From NCBI RefSeq assembly GCF_015291705.1, contig NZ_CP030050.1, positions 6,014,001-6,078,000 on the forward strand: DNA of 64,000 nt. Reading direction: 5' to 3'. This stretch comes from Bradyrhizobium arachidis. GTDB taxonomy: Bacteria; Pseudomonadota; Alphaproteobacteria; Rhizobiales; Xanthobacteraceae. A model generated the notes under the pieces. It was not told the origin of the DNA. It was given only the letters and a program-made list of their open reading frames with translations, and did not search any database. Below are positions 20,566 through 29,038 of the stretch, one piece after another (position 1 is the first letter of the stretch; every line of letters starts with the position of its first letter). The position numbers and the translations under genes were made by a program.

Positions 20566-20578
20566 TTAGACAGCCCTC

Positions 20579-20611
20579 TTGACAGCCTCGCGGGTGTTTT
20601 GCCCGACGGGC
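20579..20611 (+). repeat. 33-bp interspersed repeat, copy A
   Basis: Starts TTGACAGCC and contains CGCGGGTGTTTTGCCCG then a GGGC end. Identical to the copy at 23886 at about 30 of 33 positions. Has a small CGGG/CCCG hairpin. Confidence 0.65.
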
Positions 20612-21018
20612 GACGCACAGACGCTCGCAGCTCCAGCGGAACAAAGCGAAATCCGAGGCATCCGGAGGCGCTTACGTGCCCGCACCGAGTTTCGTCGACG
20701 ACCTCGCCTCCGCCCCTAGATCATAAGACCAAACGCGCGATGACGCGAGCGCGCCCTTGAGGGGACCGCCCCTTTCAAGCCTCAAGTTATTTTGGGGCCC
20801 GCAGTCACCGGGGGTACGCGCGACCGCGCTGTGTGAGGATATTTGCAGTTTTTGATTTCGCGCTTTCGTTTTGTACCAATTCGCACAGAAATGGGGTGCG
20901 CGGAGTGGCTTACGCAAGCCGTGATCTTCACGGTTGGAACGCGGAGACCGACACAAGGTTTACTTTTTGCGTATTATCGCGCTGCGCTGACGGACGCGCG
21001 CTGCATTGGAGGCGCTGC
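20612..21018. other. non-coding, degenerate stretch
   Basis: About 400 bp without a credible gene. Codon-position GC bias is lost and frames are short on both strands. It follows an IS remnant and a dispersed repeat, so it is best read as decayed insertion DNA. Confidence 0.5.
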
Positions 21019-21216
21019 ATGAAAGTCATCGTTGATGAAACCGGCGAGGTCATCGCCATAGCAACGGATGATCATATTCTGCTCGGGGGCCACCATCGCC
21101 TGGCGGTGGCGGGCAGCATGGGCAAAAGATTGTTCTGGCGAGATACCGGCGAACCTGTGAAGCTTGATCTCTTCTTCAAGCACCATCCGCATGGAAAATC
21201 CCGCCGTTCAGCCTGA
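21019..21216 (+). CDS. small hypothetical protein
   Basis: 65 residues from an ATG with TTGGAGG seven bases ahead, a good ribosome binding site. Sequence begins 'MKVIVDETGEVIAIATDDHI', looks like a compact beta-rich protein and ends with a basic 'HHPHGKSRRSA'. I recognise no family. It is isolated in a degenerate region, so expression is uncertain; the ribosome binding site is the main support. Confidence 0.4.
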   Translation: MKVIVDETGEVIAIATDDHILLGGHHRLAVAGSMGKRLFWRDTGEPVKLDLFFKHHPHGKSRRSA

Positions 21217-21387
21217 GCCGTTCGCCCTGGTAGTCTTTGAGTGGGTGAAGAACGCGAAGCATCCGGCATATCGGCGCGTGCAGGATCAGTTCTGATTTGC
21301 AGCACTCTCGCTAAAGGTCAGGCATTGGCCCTTTTTCCCGCTCAGGTACTGTGCTGAAATACCGCTCTCTAGCGCTGGGGAAGTAAG

Positions 21388-21477
21388 ATGAGGCATGACC
21401 GGATCGTAACGGCCGCCATCATTGCGATCGGTGCCCTCAACACGGTGCTCGCGGCAATAGCGTTTCTGTCCCTTTGA
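21388..21477 (+). CDS. 29-residue single-helix membrane peptide
   Basis: Short frame with GGGGAAGTAAG directly before the ATG. The peptide MRHDRIVTAAIIAIGALNTV... is a charged N-terminus followed by about 20 hydrophobic residues and ends LSL. It has the shape of small bacterial transmembrane regulators or leaderless toxins. No homologue is recognised and there is no partner gene; the call rests on the ribosome binding site and composition. Confidence 0.35.
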   Translation: MRHDRIVTAAIIAIGALNTVLAAIAFLSL

Positions 21478-21764
21478 GCGTCTGCCTGAAGTGTGCACCG
21501 CAGGTCTGACATGGTGCAGCGTGGTCAGCGGCTGCTGGCCGAATTAGCGAGGCTAGTCGAAACGTCGCCACAAGAGAACCCACTTGCGTACGACCGCCCG
21601 GCCCGGCTCATCCGGAGTAATCGCCTCCAAGCTAACATGCCGACCAACGATTGCTGCTAGTCGAAGCTGATCCCGCCGCCAACCGAAGATGATCCCTACA
21701 AGGACGAAGCCTACCGGCTGTGGGCGGTCAAGCAGCAGAGCAAGTAAGCCCCGCCGTCGAAGGA
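21478..21764. other. degenerate stretch with gene fragments
   Basis: Near 21661-21747 a stop-bounded plus-strand frame without a start reads 'LIPPPTEDDPYKDEAYRLWA', which looks like the C-terminal piece of a protein whose front is gone. A 49-codon ATG frame at 21511-21660 has no ribosome binding site. Nothing here is called as a gene. Confidence 0.35.
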
Positions 21765-22025
21765 TCAGCGCGATTTTCGCTTGTGTGTTTGTTTGCGGCT
21801 GAGCCGTTTGGCGTTGGCCGCAACCTTCCTTCGATACTGCGCGACAATCTTGTCTCCGGATGCCCCGGCCATCAGGCTTTTACCGGCCTTCGCCGCCGCA
21901 AAGAATTTCTCACTCACCATGAGTTGGGCTTCACGTTGAGCGGCTTTGCCGCCGCGCATCAGCTTCGCCATCCGCAGGCCGATCACGCGGTTGCTTTCCA
22001 GCCCGAGCATCATCCAGTTCCACAT
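21765..22025 (-). CDS. small phasin-like hypothetical protein
   Basis: 86 residues, AGGA ten bases before the ATG. The N-terminal half 'RVIGLRMAKLMRGGKAAQRE' then 'AQLMVSEKFFAAAKAG' is amphipathic helix of the sort found in many Bradyrhizobium small proteins (sometimes labelled phasin-like or 'antifreeze'). The C-terminus is strongly basic ('YRRKVAANAKRLSRKQTHKR'), which would allow nucleic acid or granule surface binding. No functional neighbour is present. Confidence 0.6.
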   Translation of the reverse strand: MWNWMMLGLESNRVIGLRMAKLMRGGKAAQREAQLMVSEKFFAAAKAGKSLMAGASGDKIVAQYRRKVAANAKRLSRKQTHKRKSR

Positions 22026-22274
22026 GCGGCGATATTCCTAGCCAAGCAAAGCCTCGGATCGCATGAACGACCCCGGTGTGCCTAGTGTCCAATCAAAGCC
22101 GCGTGGCCTATCACGACGGCAATCGCTGCGGATCATTCTGCCGGTAACGCGCGTCCTTACGAGCTAAAGGGTTCCTTCACCTTGCTTTAAGGAACACCCG
22201 AACTGGTAATAGCTCGGCCCCATTTGGCGCGGAATATCAGACCGCTGCTGCTGGGGGCTAAACGGAGATGTCCG

Positions 22275-22439
22275 ATGGGTGCGGCAGGTTTGCGCTTCGC
22301 GCATATGAAGAGAACTCTTCGCTTGCGGGCAGTCTTTATCAGCGTGCTGGAAGAGTTGCCCTTTATCTGCCCGGTGGCGGTCGCAATCGGCTCGCTGATC
22401 ATGATCGGCATCACTCTCTGCAAGGATTGGCCGCAGTGA
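22275..22439 (+). CDS. small hypothetical membrane protein
   Basis: 54 residues starting MGAAGLRFAHMKRT with GGAG seven bases upstream; a second ATG at codon 11 is possible. Basic N-terminus followed by a hydrophobic segment 'FICPVAVAIGSLIMIGITLC', so likely a single-pass inner-membrane protein. No family recognised. It is the second small hydrophobic frame in this degenerate region. Confidence 0.4.
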   Translation: MGAAGLRFAHMKRTLRLRAVFISVLEELPFICPVAVAIGSLIMIGITLCKDWPQ

Positions 22440-22691
22440 GGCCTCCATCATCTACCGAATGATCTGCAGTCTTCTCGTAGCGGCTACGCGGAAATCTTCT
22501 CGGGCCGTTACGGAATTTCGCGCATCATCGCAACCTCGATGCGAACCGTGTCAGCATCGAAAGTCTGACGGGAAATTCCTCGTCATTTTCTTGAAGTCCT
22601 CCCTTGTAATCCACCTCACACCTGCACCGAAGCGCAGTCCGATATAGTCCAGTCGCTCTTGCGGGGTTGGGCGCCGAAACGGGAGACCGGC

Positions 22692-23681
22692 ATGTCAAAC
22701 TCATCTGCGCTTTTGCGATGGTCGACCGAGATGCTGCCAGAGCGCGCTCGGTTCTCCACGTTCCGAGAGGAGTTTGCGCGGCTGAACCTTGCCTTGGACG
22801 TGATAGATCACAACGGCGGCCGCCCACGTATCGACGTCACCTACTTGTCGCTCGGCGCGGTTGGCGTTTGTAGCATTGTCACCACGCCGGTGGAGTTCAT
22901 CCGTTGCAAGCACCACCTCAAGGATAGCCGTGACCAATTCGGACTGAACATCGTCGAGGCTGGACCGGTCCAATTTGCAAATGCTGGCCAGGAAAATGTC
23001 TATGACGCTGGCTCCGCTTGTTTGATTGACCGGGGAAGGCCTCTGCGCGTGTTTGGGCCGCGTGGCGGCAGCGTCAAATTCGTGACCGTGCAGGCTGCTG
23101 CCCTTAGGTCTCTGGTTGCGCAGCCGGAAGATCTTTCAGGTCGGCCGGTGCATCGCGGACCGGCGCTTAGATTGCTCGGTCGCTACCTGCGGTCGCTCGC
23201 ATCCTTCAAACAACCTCCGTCATCAAAACTGGCGTCCACCGTCGGCGTACATCTCCTCGATCTCGTGGCCGCGACGCTCGGGCCGACCGCCGAAGCTGCA
23301 GACATGGTTACGGAGCGTGGTGTGAAGGCGGCCAAGCTTCAGGCGATCCTGGCGGAGGTCGCGCAACGCTTCGGCGATCCCAATTTCGATCTGGACAATG
23401 TTGCTGGAACGCTCGGTATGTCGCGGCGATACGTGCAAAAATTGCTCGAAGGGACCGGAAAGTCGTTCACCGAGCACCTTGCAGGGTGTCGGCTTGAGCG
23501 TGCCTTCGCGATGTTGGATGACCCGCACCATCTGCATTTGGCCATCATTGATATCGCGTTTGCAGTCGGCTTTGGTGACCTTTCTCATTTCGATCGCTCG
23601 TTCCGCCGACGCTTCGGCGAGACGCCATCAGGTGTGCGCGCCGCATCAATCGGGCGGCAGAAGTCATCCAGCGCCCCCTGA
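22692..23681 (+). CDS. AraC family transcriptional regulator
   Basis: 329 residues. The N-terminal region (about 20-190) matches the AraC-like ligand-binding type found in NphR/FeaR-like regulators. The C-terminal double helix-turn-helix (about 225-320) contains 'LDNVAGTLGMSRRYVQKLLE' and 'DIAFAVGFGDLSHFDRSFRR', the classic second-helix signature. The ATG at 22692 follows GGGAGACCGGC. No catabolic gene is adjacent, so its target is unknown. It is the only full-size gene in the 20.4-23.9 kb region and may have arrived with it. Confidence 0.9.
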   Translation: MSNSSALLRWSTEMLPERARFSTFREEFARLNLALDVIDHNGGRPRIDVTYLSLGAVGVCSIVTTPVEFIRCKHHLKDSRDQFGLNIVEAGPVQFANAGQENVYDAGSACLIDRGRPLRVFGPRGGSVKFVTVQAAALRSLVAQPEDLSGRPVHRGPALRLLGRYLRSLASFKQPPSSKLASTVGVHLLDLVAATLGPTAEAADMVTERGVKAAKLQAILAEVAQRFGDPNFDLDNVAGTLGMSRRYVQKLLEGTGKSFTEHLAGCRLERAFAMLDDPHHLHLAIIDIAFAVGFGDLSHFDRSFRRRFGETPSGVRAASIGRQKSSSAP

Positions 23682-23885
23682 CAGCGCCGTCTGTCCGCGC
23701 GAAGCTCTGGGCTCACGGAGAGCAATCCGCCCTGCCCGCACTTTCGCGCCCGACGCTGCCGCGTCCACCGCAAGCCCGGCTCGCGACCATGCGACCACAT
23801 GATCGCCCCTCAAGGATGAGCCGGGATGGACGATATATACGACAAATCCGAATTTCGGTAAAGCGGAATATTCTCAAGGGTTCGA

Positions 23886-23918
23886 TTGACAGCCGCGCGG
23901 GTGTTTTGCCCGTTGGGC
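23886..23918 (+). repeat. 33-bp interspersed repeat, copy B
   Basis: Second copy of the TTGACAGCC...TTTTGCCCG..GGGC repeat, same orientation as copy A, 3.3 kb away. The two copies bracket the degenerate region with the AraC gene. Confidence 0.65.
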
Positions 23919-23947
23919 AATCCGGGACCCGTAGTCCCCAGGGTGAG

Positions 23948-24937
23948 CTAAGACCCGAGATCCCGCGGCGAGAACGGCAGGTCCATCACCTTCCATTCCC
24001 CGTACAAATTGGCCGGCAGCATCTTGTAGGGCTGGCAGGCCTGGAGCGCGGCCATCGCGGACTTCACCAGCGCCACGCCCTTCGCCGACGGCGGGGCCTC
24101 GATCAGGATCGGCTCGCGTGCCAGCGTGCCGTCGGTGGCGAACACCGTGCGCAGCTTGATGTGGACATTGTCGGTGGGCGTGAGCCCGGCCGGCAGCTTT
24201 GCGCAGCTTCGCAAGTGACGGCGCAGCTCGGCGACGACCTCGGGCGGCAGCTTGGCCGCAATCGAATCCTTGGCGTCGCCGCCATCGTCCTTAGGGGCGT
24301 TCTTCGGCTCGGCCGGCAATTCAGGCGGCAAGCCCAGCATGACGCCGTATTTGACGGTGACGTCGGGCTCCGGCGCCTGATAGGCCGGCGGCGGCGCGGC
24401 CTCCGGCTGCGCTTGTGGCGGCGGCTGCGCCGCTTGAGGCTGCATTTGCGGCAGCGGCTGCTGCGGCGGCAATTGCGACGGCTGCGGCTGGGGCTGCGAA
24501 GATTGCGGCTGCTGAGGCTGCGACTGCTGAGGCTGCACGTTGGCCTCGCGCTGCTTCGCCGCCTGCGAGGGTTGCGGCTGCTTCTGCTGCGGTTCGGGCG
24601 ATGCCTGCTGCTTCGGCGATGCCGCGGCGGCCTTCTCCTTGGCCGCAGGCTTCGGCGCCGCCTCCGCCTTGTCCTTGTCGGTGAAATCCAGCTTCGGCAG
24701 CTTCAGGTCGGGAAGCGGCTCTTGCGGCTTTTCCTTTGCCTCCTCCTGAGCCTTCTCCTCGGCCTTGGCCTCCTCCTGCTTCACCTGCTCGGGCGTGACA
24801 ATGTCGACCGAAACGGTCTCGGGCGCGGCCGCGTGAAACGGATGGACTTCGCTGATCACGATGATCAGCGCCACCAGCGTCAGATGCGCGATCGCCGACG
24901 CCGCAATGTCCGTCCGTATGATCTTCCGCAGTTCCAT
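23948..24937 (-). CDS. TolA/TonB-like envelope protein
   Basis: 329 residues from 'MELRKIIRTD'; a frame to 24991 would add 18 unlikely residues. One N-terminal membrane anchor ('AIAHLTLVALIIVISEVHPF') is followed by a long Lys/Glu then Gln/Pro periplasm-spanning region (about 60-215). A compact C-terminal domain contains 'LPPEVVAELRRHLRSCAKLP' and 'FATDGTLAREPILIEAPPSA', like the TolA/TonB C-terminal fold. Inferred role: linking inner and outer membrane. No tolQR/exbBD genes are adjacent, so it is not in a standard tol operon. Confidence 0.75.
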   Translation of the reverse strand: MELRKIIRTDIAASAIAHLTLVALIIVISEVHPFHAAAPETVSVDIVTPEQVKQEEAKAEEKAQEEAKEKPQEPLPDLKLPKLDFTDKDKAEAAPKPAAKEKAAAASPKQQASPEPQQKQPQPSQAAKQREANVQPQQSQPQQPQSSQPQPQPSQLPPQQPLPQMQPQAAQPPPQAQPEAAPPPAYQAPEPDVTVKYGVMLGLPPELPAEPKNAPKDDGGDAKDSIAAKLPPEVVAELRRHLRSCAKLPAGLTPTDNVHIKLRTVFATDGTLAREPILIEAPPSAKGVALVKSAMAALQACQPYKMLPANLYGEWKVMDLPFSPRDLGS

Positions 24938-24967
24938 CGACCGATCTTGGGTTGCCGTCGCGGTCCT

Positions 24968-25067
24968 AAAACGCGGTGAGGCTGGGATCAACCGTCATTG
25001 CGCTTTAGGCTTCTGGTCGGGCATGATCTTATCGGAAAACCGCTTCGCACTTTTCCGGATCATGCCT
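24968..25067 (+). repeat. 100-bp intergenic palindromic repeat, copy 2
   Basis: More diverged copy of the repeat at 11320 and 51284: the first hairpin has mismatches (AAAACGCGGTGA / TCATTGCGCTTT), the second CGGAAAACCGCTTCGCACTTT arm is intact. Lies between two leftward genes. Confidence 0.8.
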
Positions 25068-25086
25068 GGCATACCCCAGTCCCCCC

Positions 25087-25905
25087 TCAATCCCATTTCG
25101 GCGCGAAGCCGAAATCGGTCAGGCGGCCCTTGGGGCTCGCCAGCGCGGCGATCTCCGCCATCTCCTCGCCCGAGAGCTCGAAATCGAAGATATCGATGTT
25201 TTCCGACAGGCGTTCGACGCGCGAGGTGCGCGGGATCGCCGCAACATTCTGCTGCGCCAGCCAGCGCAGGCAGGCCTGGGCCGGCGTCTTGCGATGCGCG
25301 CGGCCGATGGCGGCGAGCCTCTGGTCGGACTTGATACGGCCCTTGGCGACCGGGCTGTAGGCGACCAGCGCAAGGCCATGCTGGTCGCAGGCCGCCCTCA
25401 CCTTCGCCTGATCCAGATAGGGGTGATATTCGACCTGGTTGCAGACCAACGGCTCTGATGACAACGCCACCGCCTGCTCCATCAGCGCCACGGTGAAGTT
25501 GGAGACGCCGATGTGACGGGTCAGGCCCATGCGCTTGGCATGCGACAGCGCGCCCAGCGTCTCCGCCAGCGGCACATGCGAATTGGGCCAGTGCAGCAGC
25601 AACAGATCGACGGAAGGAAGCCGCAGGCGCGCCAGGCTCTCCTTGACCGAGCGCTCGAGATCGTGGGGCGCGAAGTGATTGGTCCAGACCTTTGTGGTGA
25701 GGAAGATATCATCGCGGCGCACGCCGGAGGCGCGCAAGCCGTCGCCGACCTCGCGCTCATTGTCGTAGACCTGCGCGGTGTCGATGTGGCGGTAGCCGAG
25801 CCGCAGCGCCTGCTCGACCACGCGGGCACAGGTGCGCCCTTCCAGCTCCCAGGTCCCGAGCCCGATCGCCGGGATTTTTGCGCCACTGGCCTCGACGAAC
25901 AGCAT
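25087..25905 (-). CDS. aldo/keto reductase
   Basis: 272 residues, NADPH-dependent (beta/alpha)8 barrel of the AKR5-like group that reduces aldehydes and 2,5-diketogluconate. Catalytic tetrad visible: D42 and Y47 in 'HIDTAQVYDNE', K72 in 'LTTKVW', H105 in 'LLLHWPN'. 'IPRTSRVERLSENIDIFDF' is the usual cofactor-phosphate segment. GAGAGGA lies before the ATG. Specific substrate is unknown. Confidence 0.93.
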   Translation of the reverse strand: MLFVEASGAKIPAIGLGTWELEGRTCARVVEQALRLGYRHIDTAQVYDNEREVGDGLRASGVRRDDIFLTTKVWTNHFAPHDLERSVKESLARLRLPSVDLLLLHWPNSHVPLAETLGALSHAKRMGLTRHIGVSNFTVALMEQAVALSSEPLVCNQVEYHPYLDQAKVRAACDQHGLALVAYSPVAKGRIKSDQRLAAIGRAHRKTPAQACLRWLAQQNVAAIPRTSRVERLSENIDIFDFELSGEEMAEIAALASPKGRLTDFGFAPKWD

Positions 25906-26026
25906 GAGGAATCCTCTCTGTTGCGGCAGCCCCTGATATCATTATGGACCCGGTCGGTGACACTGCCAACGAATGCCGCGGCGCTCGGGCCGGATATTCA
26001 GGGCAATGCTAACGGGAGGTTCGCGT

Positions 26027-26068
26027 CAGGCCTTGGCGATCAGGCCTTGGCGATCAGGCTTTGGCGAG
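26027..26068 (+). repeat. 14-bp tandem repeat overlapping an HTH gene stop
   Basis: Three head-to-tail units of CAGGCCTTGGCGAT (last unit with two changes) at 26027, 26041 and 26055. The last unit encodes the final residues and stop of the HTH gene; each unit holds a TGA on the minus strand. Confidence 0.7.
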
Positions 26069-26350
26069 CGCCTGGAACACCGTCTCCGGCGCGTGTGCGA
26101 TCACGGCGAGCAGAGCGCGGGCGGGTCCCCGCGGGGCGCGCTTGCCCTGCTCCCAATTGCGGATGGTCTCGACGGGAACGCCGAGCTTTGCGGCGAACTC
26201 CATCTGGGTGAGACAGGCGCGGCGGCGCAGGTCGCGCACCGCGAGCGAGCCGGCGTCGCCAGGTCCGGCATTGGCGCTCGGCTGGACCGGATATTCCTGC
26301 CCATCCCGCAATTCGACGATCCGTCCGTCCGCCTTCAGCCGCAACCGCAT
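26054..26350 (-). CDS. XRE/HigA-like helix-turn-helix protein
   Basis: 98 residues. The helix-turn-helix 'LTQMEFAAKLGVPVETIRNW' 'EQGKRAPRGPARALL' is the HigA/antitoxin type that also has a C-terminal dimerisation helix. ATGs lie at 26356 and 26350; GAGGGA is adjacent to the first and six bases from the second, so I chose 26350. No toxin gene precedes it (the frame upstream is non-coding), so it is either an orphan antitoxin or a plain repressor. Confidence 0.8.
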   Translation of the reverse strand: MRLRLKADGRIVELRDGQEYPVQPSANAGPGDAGSLAVRDLRRRACLTQMEFAAKLGVPVETIRNWEQGKRAPRGPARALLAVIAHAPETVFQALAKA

Positions 26351-26463
26351 GTCCATTCCCTCAAGCGGGCATGATGATGCGGCAGGTCGCTTAAGTTCGG
26401 ATTAAAGATAACCGCCTCTGGCCCGGGAAGTCAGGGGTCCCGGTTCTGCGCAGCTCTCTCCCC

Positions 26464-26548
26464 GTCATTGCGAGGAGCCCTTGCGACAAAGCAATCCAGG
26501 CTGCCGCCGCGGTGGGATTCTGGATTGCCTCGCTTCGCTCGCAATGAC
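26464..26548. repeat. 85-bp double-palindrome intergenic repeat
   Basis: Outer arms GTCATTGCGAG (26464-26474) and CTCGCAATGAC (26538-26548), inner arms GCAATCCAG (26491-26499) and CTGGATTGC (26520-26528). A known type of dispersed repeat in Bradyrhizobium/Rhodopseudomonas. It lies 18 bp past the mgtE stop and could act as its transcript end. Confidence 0.8.
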
Positions 26549-26566
26549 GAGGAGAGAAAGGCGGCC

Positions 26567-27988
26567 CTACTTCAACCCGAACCACAACGTCGCGATACCG
26601 AGGAAGGAGAAGAACCCGACCACGTCGGTCACCGTGGTGACGAACGTGCCCGACGCCACCGCCGGATCGGCCCGGACACGTTCGAGCGCCATCGGGATCA
26701 GGATGCCGCCGAGCGCGCCGGCAACGAGGTTGCAGATGATGGCGAGCCCGATGACGATGCCAAGGCCCGGGATCTTGAACCAAGCCACCGCGGCGATGCC
26801 CGTGATCACGGCAAAGGCGAGGCCGTTGACGAGGCCGACCAGGGTCTCACGCATGATCACGCGCCAGGCATTGGAGGAGCCGAGCTCGCGCGTCGCCAGC
26901 GCCCGCACCGCGACCGTCATGGTCTGGGTCGCGGCATTGCCGCCCTGGCTCGCCACGATCGGCGCCAGCACGGCGAGCGCGACCATCTTCTCCAGCTGGC
27001 CCTCGAACAGGCCAAGCACCGAGGACGCCAGGAACGCGGTGGCGAGGTTGACCAGCAGCCAGTTGAAGCGGCCGCGCGCGATGGTCAGGAACGTGTCCGA
27101 CAGCTCTTCGTCGCTGGTGACGCCGCCGAGCGCCTTGAGGTCCTCGTCGGCCTCTTCCTCGATGACGTCGACGACGTCGTCCACCGTAATGACGCCGACG
27201 AGGCGGTCCTGGGTGTCGAGCACGGGGGCTGCGACAAGATTGTACTTGCCGAACATGCGCGCCACCTCCTCCTGGTCCTCCAGGACGGAGACGCGGCGGC
27301 GGTCCTCATCGGTCAATTCGGTGAGCGGCACCGGGCGGCGCGCGCGCAAGAGCACGTCGAGCGGGACTGCGCCCTGCCAGTGCTGATCCTTGTCGACGAC
27401 GTAGATCTCGTAGAAGCGATCGGGCAGATCCGGCGTCTCGCGCATGTAGTCGATCGCCTGCCCCACGGTGAAATCATGGGGCACCGCGATGAACTCGGTC
27501 TGCATGCGGCGGCCGGCGGAATTTTCCGGATAAAGCAGGCTGCGCTCGAGCGCGACGCGCTCCTGCAACGGCAGCTTTTCGAGGATCTCCTCCTGATCGG
27601 CCTCGTCGAGGGTCTCCAGCAGCTCGACCGCATCGTCGGATTCGAGCTCGCGGACGCCTTCGGCGACTGTTTCCGGCGGCAGCTCCTCGAGAATCTCCTC
27701 GCGCACGGCCTCGTCGACCTCGTTCAGCGCGGAGAAGTCGAAATCGCGGCCCGTGAGCTCGACCAGGCGGACGCGGTCGTCGGGCTCGAGCGCGCCGATC
27801 AGGTCGCCGAGATCGGCCTCGTGCAGCTCGGCGACGCAGGCGCGCAGCGCGGCGCTGTCGCCGGCCTCGATCGCATGGGCGATTTCCTCGACGAATTCGT
27901 GCCGGATTTCGCCGTCTTCATTGCGCATCGGCACGTGGTCGAGTACCGAGGCCTCGGCGGATGGAGCACCGTCCATATGTTCATCCAT
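26567..27988 (-). CDS. mgtE: magnesium transporter MgtE
   Basis: 473-residue Mg2+ channel of the inner membrane. A cytosolic N domain (about 20-150, with repeated E-E-L-P/E-K-L-P) and a CBS pair (about 165-290, 'TVDDVVDVIEEEADEDLKAL') form the Mg2+ sensor. Five transmembrane helices follow, with the pore signature 'ASQGGNAATQTMTV'. I chose the ATG at 27988; the frame is open to 28078, but homologues start near 'MDEHMDG'. A double-palindrome repeat follows the stop. It is divergent from a polysaccharide deacetylase. Confidence 0.95.
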   Translation of the reverse strand: MDEHMDGAPSAEASVLDHVPMRNEDGEIRHEFVEEIAHAIEAGDSAALRACVAELHEADLGDLIGALEPDDRVRLVELTGRDFDFSALNEVDEAVREEILEELPPETVAEGVRELESDDAVELLETLDEADQEEILEKLPLQERVALERSLLYPENSAGRRMQTEFIAVPHDFTVGQAIDYMRETPDLPDRFYEIYVVDKDQHWQGAVPLDVLLRARRPVPLTELTDEDRRRVSVLEDQEEVARMFGKYNLVAAPVLDTQDRLVGVITVDDVVDVIEEEADEDLKALGGVTSDEELSDTFLTIARGRFNWLLVNLATAFLASSVLGLFEGQLEKMVALAVLAPIVASQGGNAATQTMTVAVRALATRELGSSNAWRVIMRETLVGLVNGLAFAVITGIAAVAWFKIPGLGIVIGLAIICNLVAGALGGILIPMALERVRADPAVASGTFVTTVTDVVGFFSFLGIATLWFGLK

Positions 27989-28071
27989 GGTGCGCCTCGC
28001 CGTTTGACAGGTTGGAACGTGTGATCTGAGCTGATGGTTCAGGCAATACCCACAAGGCAACTCCGAGCGCA

Positions 28072-28878
28072 ATGACAAAGATGCTTCGACTGCGGTGGAC
28101 CTCGATGTCGCTGGGCGTGGTCCTCGCGGCCCTCGGCGGCATCGCCTCTGCGGAGGCCGCCGACTGCCCGCGCAAGGATGCGCTCGGCACTTCGCGTGTC
28201 CTCAGCGTCGACGCCAAGACCACGCCGCGCGTCGGCGTGAAGAGCTTTCCGCAGACGTTGCCGCTTGCCGATCACGAGGTCGTGCTGACCTTCGACGACG
28301 GCCCGCATCCGCCGACGACGTCGAAGGTGCTGGCAGCGCTGGCGCAGGAATGCGTGCGCGCGACCTTCTTCCTGATCGGCCTGCACGCAGCCGAGCATCC
28401 TGAGATGGTCAAGCGCATCGCGCGCGAGGGCCACACCATCGGCCACCACACATGGTCGCATCCGTTCATGGCGCGGATCCCGTTCGAGAAGGCGAAGAGC
28501 GAGATCGACCGCGGGATTGCGGCCGGCGAGATGGCGCTGCACGGGGTCTCGACCACGACGCCCTCGACGCCGTTCTTCCGCTTTCCCTATTTCGAAGCGA
28601 CGCAAGCCGAGCTCGACCTGCTCCAGTCGCGTGGCATCGTCGTGTTCGGCGCCGACCTCTGGGCCAGCGACTGGAACGAGATGACGCCGGAGCAGGAATT
28701 GAAGCTCATCACCGAGCGCCTCGCCGCTGCCGGCAAGGGCATCATCCTTTTCCACGATCCCAAGGCGCGCACGGCCGCGATCATGCCGGCCTTCCTGCGG
28801 TATCTGAGGGAGAACGGCTATCGCGTGGTTCACGTGGTCCCGGCGGGGACATCACAGAAGAACGCCGACGCGCGTTGA
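28072..28878 (+). CDS. secreted polysaccharide deacetylase (first of a tandem pair)
   Basis: 268 residues with an N-terminal signal peptide (about 1-30). NodB-homology domain: the catalytic base and metal aspartates in T-F-D-D-G-P (73-78), metal histidines H126 and H130 in 'GHHTWSHP', and 'FFRFPYF' and 'IILFHDP' motifs near the end. Expected activity: metal-dependent N- or O-deacetylation of an envelope or extracellular polysaccharide. About 50 percent similar by eye to the next gene; the pair arose by tandem duplication. Confidence 0.9.
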   Translation: MTKMLRLRWTSMSLGVVLAALGGIASAEAADCPRKDALGTSRVLSVDAKTTPRVGVKSFPQTLPLADHEVVLTFDDGPHPPTTSKVLAALAQECVRATFFLIGLHAAEHPEMVKRIAREGHTIGHHTWSHPFMARIPFEKAKSEIDRGIAAGEMALHGVSTTTPSTPFFRFPYFEATQAELDLLQSRGIVVFGADLWASDWNEMTPEQELKLITERLAAAGKGIILFHDPKARTAAIMPAFLRYLRENGYRVVHVVPAGTSQKNADAR

Positions 28879-29038
28879 TGCCGGAATGTCACGTCGGCGC
28901 AAAAAGGGGTGATTTGAGCCCTATTAACACTCTGTTCATGCTACGCCATGCAAAGATGGCTGGGGACTTGCGCCTGAACCGTTTCGGGGCGTCTCCGACC
29001 TACTAAGACGGCAATCTTATGAGGGCAGACCGAGTTTC

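Noticed and set aside
21191..21295. 34-codon frame MENPAVQPEPF... overlapping the small gene at 21019
   Set aside because: No ribosome binding site and overlaps another better supported small gene.
21511..21660. 49-codon frame MVQRGQRLLAEL...
   Set aside because: No ribosome binding site, no family, within degenerate DNA.
23789..24979. 396-codon plus-strand frame opposite the TolA-like gene
   Set aside because: Leu/Arg repeat is the antisense of the Gln/Pro-rich linker.
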